A DNA stretch of 39,297 nucleotides from Thermoanaerobaculia bacterium (GCA_017883235.1 JADGNY010000062.1:1-39297); one strand, 5' to 3'; positions 25,718-34,946 are shown, counted from the first letter of the stretch. Notes: a model not told the origin generated them from the sequence alone. A program made the numbers and translations.

Positions 25718-27391
25718 ATGCGAAAGACCGTCATAGCAGTCGCGTTACTGTTCGCCGTTTCTTCGCAATCACAACAGCCATCGCAGCCGCGGGCTGCAGA
25801 ACCGCCTCCGCTCGTCGAGAAAGTCGATGTCTCCGTGGTCAACGTCGATGTGACGGTAACGGATCGCCGCGGGCAGTCGGTGACCGGTCTCACACGCAAC
25901 GATTTCGAGATCTTCGAGGACGGCAGCGCGCAGGCGATCTCGAATTTCTACGCCGTCGAGAACGCTCAGGCCAGGACTGATGTGCAGCATGCCGCTGATG
26001 CGCCGTCTCCGCCGCCCGAGCGGTTCCGCCGCAAGGTCCTGGTTCTGATCGACAACATCAACTCCACCATGCGCGGGCGCAATGTGGCGCTGGCGAAGCT
26101 GGAAACGTTCATCAATGATCATTTCGACGATGGCCGATACGACTGGTCGATCGCCACAGTCGACAATCGTGTTCACCTCCTGCTGCCGATGACCTCGGAC
26201 AAAGCAGTCCTGCACAACATCGTCTCGGAGATCCGGCGCAGCCCGTCCCGCAAAGAGATGACGGCGACCTTTGCCAAAACCGAAGTCAGCCGTTCACTCG
26301 ACAACGGGACGAACCCGGCACAACTACACCTCGCGCCACCTCAAACCGCGAATGCGGACATCGTAGCGGGGAACAATTTCAGGGAAGAAGCAAACCTGGC
26401 TGAGCAGATGATGTTCGCCACTTCCTCAACCGGGGCCATCGTGCAGGCCGCTCGCGCGTTCGGCACGAGCGAAGGACGAAAGATCATTCTTCTCGTCACC
26501 GGCCAGTTGCCGCTGGGCCATGTCTCCCCGATCGATCGCATCGGCGGTGACGCTCACAGCGAGCTTGGTAATCACATCCAGACACTGACGAGCAGCGACA
26601 GAGAGCTAAGCGACATGCGGGAACAGCTCGTGCGCGAAGCCAACGCCTCGAATACGAGTTTTTACATCATCGCCGCCGACGGCCTCGAACCGCTGGAGCA
26701 GGCGGCTCTCACCTCGCACTTCGGCGGGCCGCCGTCGGGATCGAACGCTCCTGATACATCGCCGATGTACTGGCTGGCCAACGAGACCGGGGGCGCATAC
26801 ATGACGGGCAACCGGATGGATCAATCGTTCGCCGAGTTCGACCGCCGGTCGGCCACTTTCTATTCGCTTGGCTACATGCCGCGGCACGCCGAGGATACCC
26901 ATTACCACCGCCTGTCGGTGCGAGTAAAGGGACATTCCGACTACCGCTTGCAGTATCGCGATGGATATGCGAGCGCATCGACCGACTCGCAAATGAACCG
27001 GACACTCCGTTCGCCGCTGGGCGCCTCCATGCAGCCATCGACGATGCCCGTGTCTCTCATTGTGGGAGTGCCGCGGTTCCGAGGTGAAGTAGCCATTGTG
27101 CCCATCCAGGCAACCATGTTGATGGAGTCGCTGCAGTACATCACCGACGCGCGCGGCTCGCGGACCCGGCTCCATGTCTACGTTTCGATCTTCGACGCAG
27201 ATGGCCGCAACATCACTCTGTCGAAGTCGTTTGTCGACGTCTCCGTCCAGCCGAACGAATCAGCCACCGGCCCGATGACGGTCACCATCCCGCCGCTGGC
27301 GTTGACCAAGGGAACCTATCGCGTCGTCGTCGCCGTGCGCGATGAGCTGACCGATCACGTCGGACTGGTTTCGCAGAAGATCGAACTGTAG
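25718..27391 (+). CDS. Secreted VWFA-related Acidobacterial domain protein
   Basis: 557 residues from ATG 25718 (GAGGAGA just upstream). Signal peptide about 1-18, then VDVSVVNVDVTVTDRRGQSVTGL (about 37-59), TRNDFEIFEDG and the VWA-like core with VLVLIDNINSTMRG (MIDAS-like DxNxS instead of DxSxS), KIILLVTGQ and YFYxLGY-type strands (ATFYSLGYMP). This architecture defines the 'VWFA-related Acidobacterial domain' family, numerous in Acidobacteriota and of unknown function. The C-terminal ~150 residues look like a beta-sandwich. The domain is the best taxonomic marker in the window. Confidence 0.88.
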   Translation: MRKTVIAVALLFAVSSQSQQPSQPRAAEPPPLVEKVDVSVVNVDVTVTDRRGQSVTGLTRNDFEIFEDGSAQAISNFYAVENAQARTDVQHAADAPSPPPERFRRKVLVLIDNINSTMRGRNVALAKLETFINDHFDDGRYDWSIATVDNRVHLLLPMTSDKAVLHNIVSEIRRSPSRKEMTATFAKTEVSRSLDNGTNPAQLHLAPPQTANADIVAGNNFREEANLAEQMMFATSSTGAIVQAARAFGTSEGRKIILLVTGQLPLGHVSPIDRIGGDAHSELGNHIQTLTSSDRELSDMREQLVREANASNTSFYIIAADGLEPLEQAALTSHFGGPPSGSNAPDTSPMYWLANETGGAYMTGNRMDQSFAEFDRRSATFYSLGYMPRHAEDTHYHRLSVRVKGHSDYRLQYRDGYASASTDSQMNRTLRSPLGASMQPSTMPVSLIVGVPRFRGEVAIVPIQATMLMESLQYITDARGSRTRLHVYVSIFDADGRNITLSKSFVDVSVQPNESATGPMTVTIPPLALTKGTYRVVVAVRDELTDHVGLVSQKIEL

Positions 27392-27447
27392 CTCTTCGAG
27401 CCGCTCCTACGGCCTTCAGCCGCCACAAACTGACTCGTCTCGTTGTC

Positions 27448-27476
27448 TTGACTTCATTGCGGAGGTGTGCAATTCT
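27448..27476 (+). promoter_or_regulatory. Possible sigma-70-type promoter of the three-gene secreted operon
   Basis: TTGACT (27448-27453), a 17-bp spacer and AATTCT (27471-27476) stand 44 bp before the microprotein start. The -35 matches at 5 of 6 positions; the -10 is weak (3 of 6, including the key A2 and T6). Confidence 0.35.
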
Positions 27477-27519
27477 CTGCCTCGCCACGAAATCACTGGA
27501 CTTCAAGAAGTAGAACGAT

Positions 27520-27759
27520 ATGTTCCGTCGCGTTGCGTTGCTGTTTGCGGTGCTCATTCTGGTTAGCTCCATGTCCTTCGGCCTTCCGAGCGGGTGCTCG
27601 AACTTCCTCTGTTTTCAATTCGACGACACCAGCTCCGTCTGCAGCCAATCCCTCCAGAATGGCATCGGGGATCGAGCCGGCTGCGTCACGGTGCGCCTAA
27701 TGGAGGGCGGCTATTACTACGTCACGTACTGCCAGTCGGTGTACTGCTACTACGTGTAA
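27520..27759 (+). CDS. Secreted cysteine-rich microprotein (79 aa)
   Basis: A signal peptide (about 1-20) precedes a ~58-residue mature part with six cysteines at 26, 31, 41, 55, 71 and 76, and a tyrosine-rich end (YYYVTYCQSVYCYYV). Six cysteines could form three disulphides in the periplasm or outside. I do not recognise a family. The start is supported by the leader peptide; the stop is 12 bp before the next gene, which suggests co-transcription with the 718-aa and PDZ proteins. It could be a peptide product, an inhibitor or a structural partner; nothing in the sequence decides. Confidence 0.65.
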   Translation: MFRRVALLFAVLILVSSMSFGLPSGCSNFLCFQFDDTSSVCSQSLQNGIGDRAGCVTVRLMEGGYYYVTYCQSVYCYYV

Positions 27760-27771
27760 CGGGATAGGCAT

Positions 27772-29928
27772 ATGAAGTTGGCACCCGCGACGGTCGTGTT
27801 GCTGCTGTCGGCGACGACGTTACTCGATGGAGCTGAGCTCGCGCGTGTGGCTGGCCGTGGCATCGATGCCACCACCTGTGATGGTGGGGTGAGCGCACGC
27901 CAGTTGTGCGTCGGAGCCGCATGCAAGACACTCACGATCCCATTTACAAGCCTCTCGCAATCGCACGGCAGCCTGAATCTGCCGGCCGGCCGATGGGAGC
28001 TCACCGTAACGTCGTCGCGCTGTTGGGCTCCGGCAGTCACTACGGATGCAAGCGCCTCCAGCACCCTTCCGATCTGGCCCGCTGCCGCAATTCACGGAAC
28101 TGTCGATCCCGCTACCGGCGACATCTCGGGCACCCTCCGGGCTGAGCTTAGACTCACCGGCGGCGGTGATGAGCAAGACGCACCACGATTCTCGGAAGAC
28201 TGCACTGTCGCGAATGCGCGATGGAGTTGCCGCGTGCCGGCAACCGGTTTTCACTTCCGCCTGTCACTCGATCAACATGCGCCGTGGTACGCCCGCAACG
28301 TCCGCATGAGCACCGGCGAAGAGAAGGACTTCGGCGCAATCCGGATCGAACGTGGAGCGTCTGTCGCCGGAACGATCGCAACGACGCGCGGCAGCCACGA
28401 GGAAACGGTGGTCGAGCTCACGCCCGCGTCCCCCTTTCCCTCGTCTCCGCCTCAAAAGACCAAACACCGGCGTGTGGTGGTGAAAGGAGCCAACGGGGGC
28501 CTCTTTCAGTTCACGGCAGTGCCGAAGGGAGCCTATCGCCTCACCGTCTCGCGGCCCGGATGGCTACCGGCGGAGGTGAAGTCGATTCGCGTGGAAGAGG
28601 GACGGGAATCCTTCCTGGAGAAGCCGTTTCAACTTGTAAGAGCTGCTGTCCTCGATGTCTACATCACTCCACCGTTGTCGGCCGAAGAAGAACCATGGCT
28701 TGTGCGTCTCGAGACCGGTGGCGGAGCAGTGAACAAGATAATCTCTGAATCCCCGGCCTCGGTTTCGGGGGAATGGCGCAATGATGCGCTGCGTGCAGGA
28801 AAGTACGCTCTGTCCGTGGTTGACCGGCACGATAACGTTCTCCGCCGGGAGACCGTTGAAGCGAGCGTCGATGCAGCACCTCAGTTTCTGAAAATCATCA
28901 AAGTTCACGTCCGCGGCGTAGTCAAGATGGGCACCGTTCCATTCGAATCACAGATTGAGTTCTCTGATGTCGAAAACTCGGCGGACATCACTCTTCAGGC
29001 AGACGCTGCGGGCAAATTCGAGGGGATTCTCCCGCACCAGGGTCGATGGTTCGTCCAGATTCTCAACCTGGCGAAGACGTTCTACGTGAAAGATGTCCCT
29101 GTCGAGGTCAAGCGAACGTCCGAGGAAGCGGTTGCTACCGTTAACGTCACCTTGCCCGGCGGCAAAGCAAAGGGGCGTGTAACCACGAAAGCCGGAGATC
29201 CCGCGAAAGCGGATGTCATCGTATTCCGTGACGGCGGCAAGATAAGCGGGGATGGAGCAACGCTACCGGACGGATCTTTTGAAGTAGAAGGTCTCCAGCC
29301 GGGGCCCGTCACTCTCGTCGCCGTTACGAAGGGATCGGAAAGCGATTATGTCTCCTACCTGGTCGCCGAAGACGATCCCGCCATTGCGCAAATCGTGATG
29401 GAAGACCTCACGGAGGTGAAGTGCCAGCTAGTCGCTGAAGACGGATCTCCCATCGTCGGAGCCCTCATCCGGTATAGCGCAGCGGGAATGACGCGGAGGC
29501 GCGAGGCGATCAGCGATCCGAGCGGACAGTTCTCGATTCGGATTCCGCAGGACACACATAGCCTGCTGGCGGCCGTCGTCGTCGAAGGATTCCCCGTGAC
29601 GCTTCGAAAATTGGATCCCGGGAGTTCTGAGACGCAACTGATCATTCTCGGCACTGCCTCGGCGTCGCTCCATGTCGTGCTGCGTCCCGGCGGCGGGAAC
29701 TGGCCACTCGTCACGTTGGACGGCCAGGCGTTTCTCTCGATCACTGCCTTCCTGGGGCTGCCGTTACCGGACGGGCGTGTGGGTATGGTCGACGACGGTA
29801 TCCAGGTCCCGTTCGCGCCGGGTGTCTACACGATTTGTTCCGCGCGAGGGGACAGCAACTGCCAGGTTGCCCGTGTGGCCGCGGGCCACGATGAGACGGT
29901 CTTCATGGACGGGGCGAAATCGAAATGA
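27772..29928 (+). CDS. Large secreted protein with carboxypeptidase-regulatory-like repeats
   Basis: 718 residues. A signal peptide (about 1-20) is followed by a cysteine-containing N-terminal domain (TTCDGG, LCVGAACKT, SSRCW) and at least three transthyretin-like beta-sandwich units. These are recognisable by their endings: GGLFQFTAVPKGAYRLTV (about 242-260), DGSFEVEGLQPGPVTLVAV (about 500-520) and SGQFSIRIPQDTHSLLAAV (about 583-601). Such CarboxypepD_reg-like domains serve in adhesion and display on exported proteins. No catalytic domain is visible. ATG 27772 is preceded by GGGATAGG. Its last codons overlap the PDZ gene by 4 bp. Confidence 0.78.
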   Translation: MKLAPATVVLLLSATTLLDGAELARVAGRGIDATTCDGGVSARQLCVGAACKTLTIPFTSLSQSHGSLNLPAGRWELTVTSSRCWAPAVTTDASASSTLPIWPAAAIHGTVDPATGDISGTLRAELRLTGGGDEQDAPRFSEDCTVANARWSCRVPATGFHFRLSLDQHAPWYARNVRMSTGEEKDFGAIRIERGASVAGTIATTRGSHEETVVELTPASPFPSSPPQKTKHRRVVVKGANGGLFQFTAVPKGAYRLTVSRPGWLPAEVKSIRVEEGRESFLEKPFQLVRAAVLDVYITPPLSAEEEPWLVRLETGGGAVNKIISESPASVSGEWRNDALRAGKYALSVVDRHDNVLRRETVEASVDAAPQFLKIIKVHVRGVVKMGTVPFESQIEFSDVENSADITLQADAAGKFEGILPHQGRWFVQILNLAKTFYVKDVPVEVKRTSEEAVATVNVTLPGGKAKGRVTTKAGDPAKADVIVFRDGGKISGDGATLPDGSFEVEGLQPGPVTLVAVTKGSESDYVSYLVAEDDPAIAQIVMEDLTEVKCQLVAEDGSPIVGALIRYSAAGMTRRREAISDPSGQFSIRIPQDTHSLLAAVVVEGFPVTLRKLDPGSSETQLIILGTASASLHVVLRPGGGNWPLVTLDGQAFLSITAFLGLPLPDGRVGMVDDGIQVPFAPGVYTICSARGDSNCQVARVAAGHDETVFMDGAKSK

Positions 29929-30356
29929 AATACGCATTCGTTGTGCTGGCAACGCTGGCGACATTGTCCGATATGGCGAAAACGACCGGCGCTGTGCCAG
30001 AACAACCGGGATGGCTGGGGCTCGGCTACACGTATAACGTGACAAACACAAGGACAGGCCGCACGGTCTGGCTCTTCGTACGCCAGCTCGCGCCAAAGGG
30101 CCCCGCAGAGCTGGCGGGCTTGAAGGTTCAGGATGTCATCACCGGCATCAACGGCAAGCAGATTTCCTACAGAGACGAGCTCGAAACGCTGCATTTCTTC
30201 AGCGGAATCCACCAGGGCGAGCATGTTCAACTGCAAGTCAGCCGCGGACGTACCGTACAAACCGTCACCGTCGTAGCCGATGCGCTTCCTTCCGAAATGG
30301 CCAAGAGGCGCCAGCTCAACGAAGAGGTAGCGAAACGGCAGCGAGGACAACCCTGA
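29925..30356 (+). CDS. Exported single-PDZ protein
   Basis: 143 residues with a short hydrophobic leader (about 1-23) and one PDZ domain (about 28-110: GWLGLGYTY, LAPKGPAELAGLKVQDVITGINGKQI, VQLQVSRG). The end is basic and helical. PDZ domains bind C-termini or exposed strands; without a protease domain it is probably an adaptor. The start overlaps the upstream stop (ATGA), so it is coupled to the 718-aa protein, its most likely partner. Confidence 0.8.
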   Translation: MKYAFVVLATLATLSDMAKTTGAVPEQPGWLGLGYTYNVTNTRTGRTVWLFVRQLAPKGPAELAGLKVQDVITGINGKQISYRDELETLHFFSGIHQGEHVQLQVSRGRTVQTVTVVADALPSEMAKRRQLNEEVAKRQRGQP

Positions 30357-30477
30357 TCGTCTCTCGCGCTGTGTCTCTTCAATTCCCCTCTTAAAGCAAC
30401 CTGGCAGCCCGCGCGGCAGAACGATTTAGGCAGAGAAGATGTCTGAAGCCTTGATCAACCAACGCTGCCTGCCGTGC

Positions 30478-30888
30478 CTACCCCGCCTCCAAGTACCTCT
30501 CCACACACCCCGCCAGCTCCTTGATGTCGAACGGTTTGCGGAAAACGCGTTGCACGCTGCCGGGGCAGCGCTGGGCGATGGCGACGTCGGGGAGAATCGT
30601 CTTTTCGGCGCTTGTGATGATGAGAACCGCCGGCGGGTCGTGGAGCGACTTCACCGAGGGATCGACGAGGAAAGCCTCGAGGGAGTCGAGAACGTCGATT
30701 CCGCTCATTTTCGGCATCATCACGTCGAGGATCATGACGGCGTAAGGGTTCGTGACGATCAGGTGCAGCGCCTCAACGCCGTCTCGTGCGCCGTCGACGT
30801 TGACCAGATCGTGACTCTTCAGATATTCGATGAGCAGCCGTCGGATGGTGTCGTCATCTTCAACGACCAGCACGTTGCTGTTGGGCAT
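30478..30888 (-). CDS. Single-domain response regulator (CheY-like receiver)
   Basis: 136 residues. Receiver fold with the acidic pair E10-D11, phosphoacceptor D55 in MILDVMMP, T92 and K118 (FRKPF). There is no output domain, so it signals through protein contacts or phosphotransfer. The start is ATG 30888; the frame extends much further upstream but only as the antisense of the debranching enzyme. It is divergent from the debranching enzyme with 42 bp between, and no histidine kinase is in the window. Confidence 0.9.
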   Translation of the reverse strand: MPNSNVLVVEDDDTIRRLLIEYLKSHDLVNVDGARDGVEALHLIVTNPYAVMILDVMMPKMSGIDVLDSLEAFLVDPSVKSLHDPPAVLIITSAEKTILPDVAIAQRCPGSVQRVFRKPFDIKELAGCVERYLEAG

Positions 30889-30930
30889 GGGGAGCACTCC
30901 GGAACTGGTCCGTAGCATAAAGTTCGCCAC

Positions 30931-32907
30931 ATGATCGCTTTCGGCCCCGACGTGCTGCACGATTTCGAACGCGCCTCGGGGCTCGAATGGCTGGAGACGA
31001 ACGGTCTGGGGGGCTGGGCGAGCTCGTCGATCACGTTCGCGAACACGCGGCGGTATCACGGGATGCTCGTCGCCGCCTTGCCCGGCCGCACGGAGCGGAC
31101 CGTGCTCGTCGCGAAGCTTAATGAGACCGTGGCCGGCGTCGATCTCGCCGCCAACCGTTTCCCGGGCTGCATCCACCCGCGCGGCTTCGAGCATCTGGTC
31201 TCGTTCCAACGCGGCCTCTTTCCGGTATGGGAGTACGTCACCGGCGGCGTCACCCTGCGCAAAACGATTGTTGCGCCGCACGGCAGGAACGTGACCATCG
31301 TTTTGTACGAGGTCATCGACTGCGCATCGCCCTTTCCACTCCGGCTCTCCCCCTTCCTCGCCGGCCGCGACTATCACTCCCTCATCCACAACAGCGACGC
31401 GGCCCTCCCCTACGTCCATATCAGCGTGCCCGGCGCAACGTTCGAAGCGAAGCCCGATCGCTGGCGGAATTTCGTCTACGACCGCGAGCGTGAACGCGGC
31501 CTCGATTGCGAAGAGGACCTCTTCACCCCCGGCTCGTACGTCATCACTCTGAAGCGCGGCGACGTGTTGCCGGTGGTGCTTGCGACGGAGGACCGGAAAT
31601 GGGATGCCCTGGCAATGATCGAAGAAGAACGCCGGCGGAGGCTTGCGCTTTACGGGGGTCGGGAGGCGGGGGTCGGGAGTCGGAGAGAGGATTCCGTATC
31701 GAAATCTCCGACCCCCGACTCCCGACTCCCGACTCCCGATCTGATACTCGCTGCCGACCAGTTCCTCATCGAGCGCGACGACAAAAAGACCATCATCGCC
31801 GGCTATCACTGGTTCACCGACTGGGGACGCGACACAATGATCGCGTTGCCGGGACTCTGCCTCGCCACCGGCCGCTTCGATGATGCAAAACAGATCCTCC
31901 GCCGCTGGCTGGCCGCGGCCAGCAACGGGATGATTCCCAACCGCTTTCCCGACGGCACGAACGAGCCTGAGTTCAACTCAGCCGATGCCGGCCTTTGGCT
32001 GTTCATCGCCATCTGGCGCTATCGCGAAGCGAGCGGCGACGAAGTCTTCGTCCGCGAGGAAGCGTTGCCCGTACTTCGCGAGGCCATCAACTGGCTCGAG
32101 CGCGGCACGCGGTACAACATCCACGTCGACCTCGACGGCCTCCTTTATGCCGGCGCGCCAGGCGTGGCGCTGACGTGGATGGATGCGATCGTCGACAGCG
32201 AGGCGGTGACGCCGCGGCGCGGCAAGCCTGTGGAGATCAACGCGCTCTGGTACAACGCCCTCCGGATCGTGGCCACGCTCACCGGCGATGCCGCGCTGGC
32301 GTCACGCGCCGATACGGTGAAGGAGGCGTTCGAAACAGCGTTCTGGAATCGCGAGGCGCAGTGTTGTTTCGACGTGGTGAACCCGAACGATGCATCGATC
32401 CGCCCGAATCAGCTCTTCGCCATCGCTCTGCCGTTCCCGCTTTTCGACGACGTGCGCGCCGAGGAGATCCTCAGCGTGTGCGAAGCCAAGTTGCTCACGC
32501 CTGTCGGTCTTCGCACGCTCGCGCCATCCGATCCGTGCTATCACGGCCAACTCCTCGGCGATCAACACGCGCGCGACACCGCCTATCACCAGGGAACCGT
32601 CTGGCCCTGGCTCCTCGGCGCCTACATCGACGCCCTGGTTCGTTATCGCGGCGACGCCGGCCGCGAAGCCGCGCGCGGCCTCATCGCCAACATGCAGGCC
32701 CATCTCGCCGACGCCGGCGTCGGCACAATCAGCGAAATCTTCGACGGCGACGCCCCCCACACTCCGCGCGGTTGCATTGCACAGGCATGGAGCGTCGGGG
32801 AGGTACTGCGGGTATCAAAACCAGAAACTAGAAACCAGAAACCAGAAACCAGAAATCAAAAGCAGAAACCAGAAACCAGAAACCAGAAACGCAAAACCAG
32901 AAACTAG
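30931..32907 (+). CDS. Glycogen debranching enzyme (amylo-alpha-1,6-glucosidase, GDE_C type) with repeat-derived inserts
   Basis: 658 residues. The N-terminal domain (about 13-240) begins GLEWLETNGLGGWASSS with ANTRRYHGMLVA, typical of archaeal/bacterial GDE. The (alpha/alpha)6 catalytic domain (about 271-628) has YHWFTDWGRDTMIALPGL, TWMDA, PVEINALWYNAL and QGTVWPWLLG; it removes alpha-1,6 branch stubs from glycogen. Two parts are not native: residues about 242-270 are encoded by a (GACTCCC)n palindrome that fits in frame between the domains, and the last ~29 residues (KPETRNQ repeats) come from an (AAACCAG)n array that also supplies the stop codon. The original C-terminus was probably near 628. 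Followed by glgB. Confidence 0.88.
   Translation: MIAFGPDVLHDFERASGLEWLETNGLGGWASSSITFANTRRYHGMLVAALPGRTERTVLVAKLNETVAGVDLAANRFPGCIHPRGFEHLVSFQRGLFPVWEYVTGGVTLRKTIVAPHGRNVTIVLYEVIDCASPFPLRLSPFLAGRDYHSLIHNSDAALPYVHISVPGATFEAKPDRWRNFVYDRERERGLDCEEDLFTPGSYVITLKRGDVLPVVLATEDRKWDALAMIEEERRRRLALYGGREAGVGSRREDSVSKSPTPDSRLPTPDLILAADQFLIERDDKKTIIAGYHWFTDWGRDTMIALPGLCLATGRFDDAKQILRRWLAAASNGMIPNRFPDGTNEPEFNSADAGLWLFIAIWRYREASGDEVFVREEALPVLREAINWLERGTRYNIHVDLDGLLYAGAPGVALTWMDAIVDSEAVTPRRGKPVEINALWYNALRIVATLTGDAALASRADTVKEAFETAFWNREAQCCFDVVNPNDASIRPNQLFAIALPFPLFDDVRAEEILSVCEAKLLTPVGLRTLAPSDPCYHGQLLGDQHARDTAYHQGTVWPWLLGAYIDALVRYRGDAGREAARGLIANMQAHLADAGVGTISEIFDGDAPHTPRGCIAQAWSVGEVLRVSKPETRNQKPETRNQKQKPETRNQKRKTRN
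31654..31740. repeat. (GACTCCC)n heptamer palindrome inside the debranching enzyme gene
   Basis: The left arm (31654-31687) has GGGGGTCGGGAGGC-type inverted heptamers; the right arm (31705-31740) has CGACCCC followed by three CGACTCC units. The block is about 84-87 bp, keeps the frame and contains no stop, encoding GREAGVGSRRE and PTPDSRLPTPD. It falls in the linker between two domains, where an insert is tolerated. Confidence 0.85.
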
Positions 32908-33003
32908 AAACCAGAAACCAGAATGCTGCGCTCCGCCGCCATTTCTGGTTTCTGGTTTCTAGTTTCTGGTTTTGCGTTTCTGGTTTCTGGTTTCTAGTTT
33001 CTG
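32817..33003. repeat. Long (AAACCAG)n palindrome with 61-nt near-perfect arms
   Basis: The left arm (32863-32923) and right arm (32943-33003) are reverse complements at 60 of 61 positions, around a 19-nt loop (32924-32942). The arms are runs of AAACCAG with irregular words (ACTAG, GCAAAACC) that are mirrored exactly. More (AAACCAG) copies (32817-32862) precede the left arm. The element contains the debranching enzyme stop (32905-32907) and ends 14 bp before glgB. Confidence 0.92.
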
Positions 33004-33017
33004 CATTTGATGACACG

Positions 33018-34937
33018 ATGGGCAAGATGGCAACCTCCCTCCTCAGCGACTGGGATTACCACCTCTTCAACGAAGGAAGCCACACCCGGCTCTGGGAAAA
33101 ACTCGGATCGCACGTCGTCACCCGCGACGGCGTGACGGGAACGATGTTCGCCGTCTGGGCACCGAACGCGGGCTCGGTCAGCATCATGGGCGACTGGAAC
33201 GGCTGGAATCCGGAGGAGCTCTACCTCGAGGACCGCGGCCCTTCCGGGATCTGGGAAGGCTTCGTGCCGCACGTCGGCAAAGGGGCGCATTACAAGTTCC
33301 ACATCCGCTCGAAGCACAACGGCTACCGCGTCGACAAGGCCGATCCGTTCGGCATCCTTCACGAGACCCCTCCCGCCACCGCCTCGGTGGTCTGGGATCT
33401 CGACTACGAATGGCACGACGACGACTGGATGCGCGATCGCGCGCAACGCAACGCCATCACCGCGCCGATGTCGACTTACGAGATGCACATAGGTTCGTGG
33501 CGGCGCGACGGCGACAGGCCGCTCACCTACCGCGAGCTCGCCGAGCCCCTGGCCGCCTACCTGCGTAAGATGAACTTCACGCACGTCGAGCTGCTGCCGG
33601 TCATGGAGCATCCGTTCTACGGCTCCTGGGGCTATCAGTGCACCGGCTACTTCGCCGCCACGAGCCGCTACGGCACGCCGCAGGATCTGATGTACCTCAT
33701 CGACGTCCTGCATCAGAGCGGCATCGGCGTCATCCTCGATTGGGTGCCGTCGCACTTCCCGACCGACGAGCATGGGCTGTCGTATTTCGACGGCACGCAT
33801 CTCTTCGAGCACGCCGATCCGCGCAAGGGATTTCAGCCGGACTGGGGATCGCTGGTCTTCAACCTCGGCCGCAATGAGGTGCGCTCGTTCCTGCTCTCCA
33901 GCGCGCTCTACTGGCTCGGCGTCTTTCACACCGACGGACTGCGCGTCGACGCCGTCGCCTCGATGCTCTATCTCGACTACTCGCGCAAGCACGGCGAGTG
34001 GATCCCGAACGAGTTCGGCGGCCGCGAAAACCTCGAGGCCATCAGTTTTCTGCGCCGTCTCAACGAGGACGTCTACAAGGTCCATCCCGACGTGCAGGTC
34101 ATCGCCGAGGAATCGACATCGTGGCCGATGGTGTCGCGTCCGACGTATGTGGGCGGACTCGGATTCGGGATGAAGTGGGACATGGGATGGATGCACGACA
34201 CGCTGCGCTACTTCGCGCTCGATTCGGTGCATCGCAAGTTCCATCACAACGATCTGACCTTCCGGGCCATGTACGCCTTCACGGAGAACTTCGTGCTGCC
34301 GCTATCGCACGATGAGGTGGTGCACGGAAAAGGCTCGCTGATCCGCAAGATGCCCGGCGACGAATGGCGGCGGTTCGCCAACCTGCGGCTGCTCTTCGCT
34401 CATATGTACTCGCAGCCGGCAAAGAAGCTGCTCTTCATGGGCGGCGAGTTCGGCCAATGGCGGGAGTGGAATCACGACGCCAGCCTCGATTGGAGCCTGC
34501 TCGATTCGGAGCCGAACGCCGGCTTGCAGCGCTGGGTCGAGGATCTCAACAAAGCCTACCGCGACATCCCCGCGCTGCACGAGCTCGACTTCTCGCCGGA
34601 AGGCTTCGAATGGATCGACTGCTGCGATACGGAGAACAGCATCGTCGTATTAATGCGGAAATCGAAGTCGGAACAGCCGGTGATCGTGGCGCTGAATTTC
34701 ACGCCGATGCCGCGCTACAACTACATGATCGGCGTCCCCACCGGCGGCCGATGGGAAGAGCTGCTGAACAGCGACGCCGCGATCTACGGCGGCAGCGGAC
34801 AGGGAAACATGGGCGGCGTCGATGCCGCTCCCATCCCGCTGCACGGCCGCAAGTGGTCGGTCAATCTGACGCTTCCGCCGTTAGGGGCGGTGTTTGTGAT
34901 GAATAGCGTTCCATCTGATGAGAGCACCACTGTCTAA
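33018..34937 (+). CDS. glgB: 1,4-alpha-glucan branching enzyme
   Basis: 639 residues. An N-terminal CBM48 (about 35-120, FAVWAPNAGSVSIMGDWNGW) precedes the GH13_9 barrel with the triad D311 (DGLRVDAVASMLYLDYSR), E364 (VIAEEST) and D432 (LSHDEVVHGK), and a C-terminal beta domain (from about 530). It makes the alpha-1,6 branches of glycogen. It lacks the extra N1 domain of the ~730-residue E. coli enzyme, as many bacterial forms do. ATG 33018 and ATG 33027 are both possible; no good Shine-Dalgarno is seen because the upstream DNA is the long palindrome. Confidence 0.96.
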   Translation: MGKMATSLLSDWDYHLFNEGSHTRLWEKLGSHVVTRDGVTGTMFAVWAPNAGSVSIMGDWNGWNPEELYLEDRGPSGIWEGFVPHVGKGAHYKFHIRSKHNGYRVDKADPFGILHETPPATASVVWDLDYEWHDDDWMRDRAQRNAITAPMSTYEMHIGSWRRDGDRPLTYRELAEPLAAYLRKMNFTHVELLPVMEHPFYGSWGYQCTGYFAATSRYGTPQDLMYLIDVLHQSGIGVILDWVPSHFPTDEHGLSYFDGTHLFEHADPRKGFQPDWGSLVFNLGRNEVRSFLLSSALYWLGVFHTDGLRVDAVASMLYLDYSRKHGEWIPNEFGGRENLEAISFLRRLNEDVYKVHPDVQVIAEESTSWPMVSRPTYVGGLGFGMKWDMGWMHDTLRYFALDSVHRKFHHNDLTFRAMYAFTENFVLPLSHDEVVHGKGSLIRKMPGDEWRRFANLRLLFAHMYSQPAKKLLFMGGEFGQWREWNHDASLDWSLLDSEPNAGLQRWVEDLNKAYRDIPALHELDFSPEGFEWIDCCDTENSIVVLMRKSKSEQPVIVALNFTPMPRYNYMIGVPTGGRWEELLNSDAAIYGGSGQGNMGGVDAAPIPLHGRKWSVNLTLPPLGAVFVMNSVPSDESTTV

Positions 34938-34946
34938 CGTCGAGAG

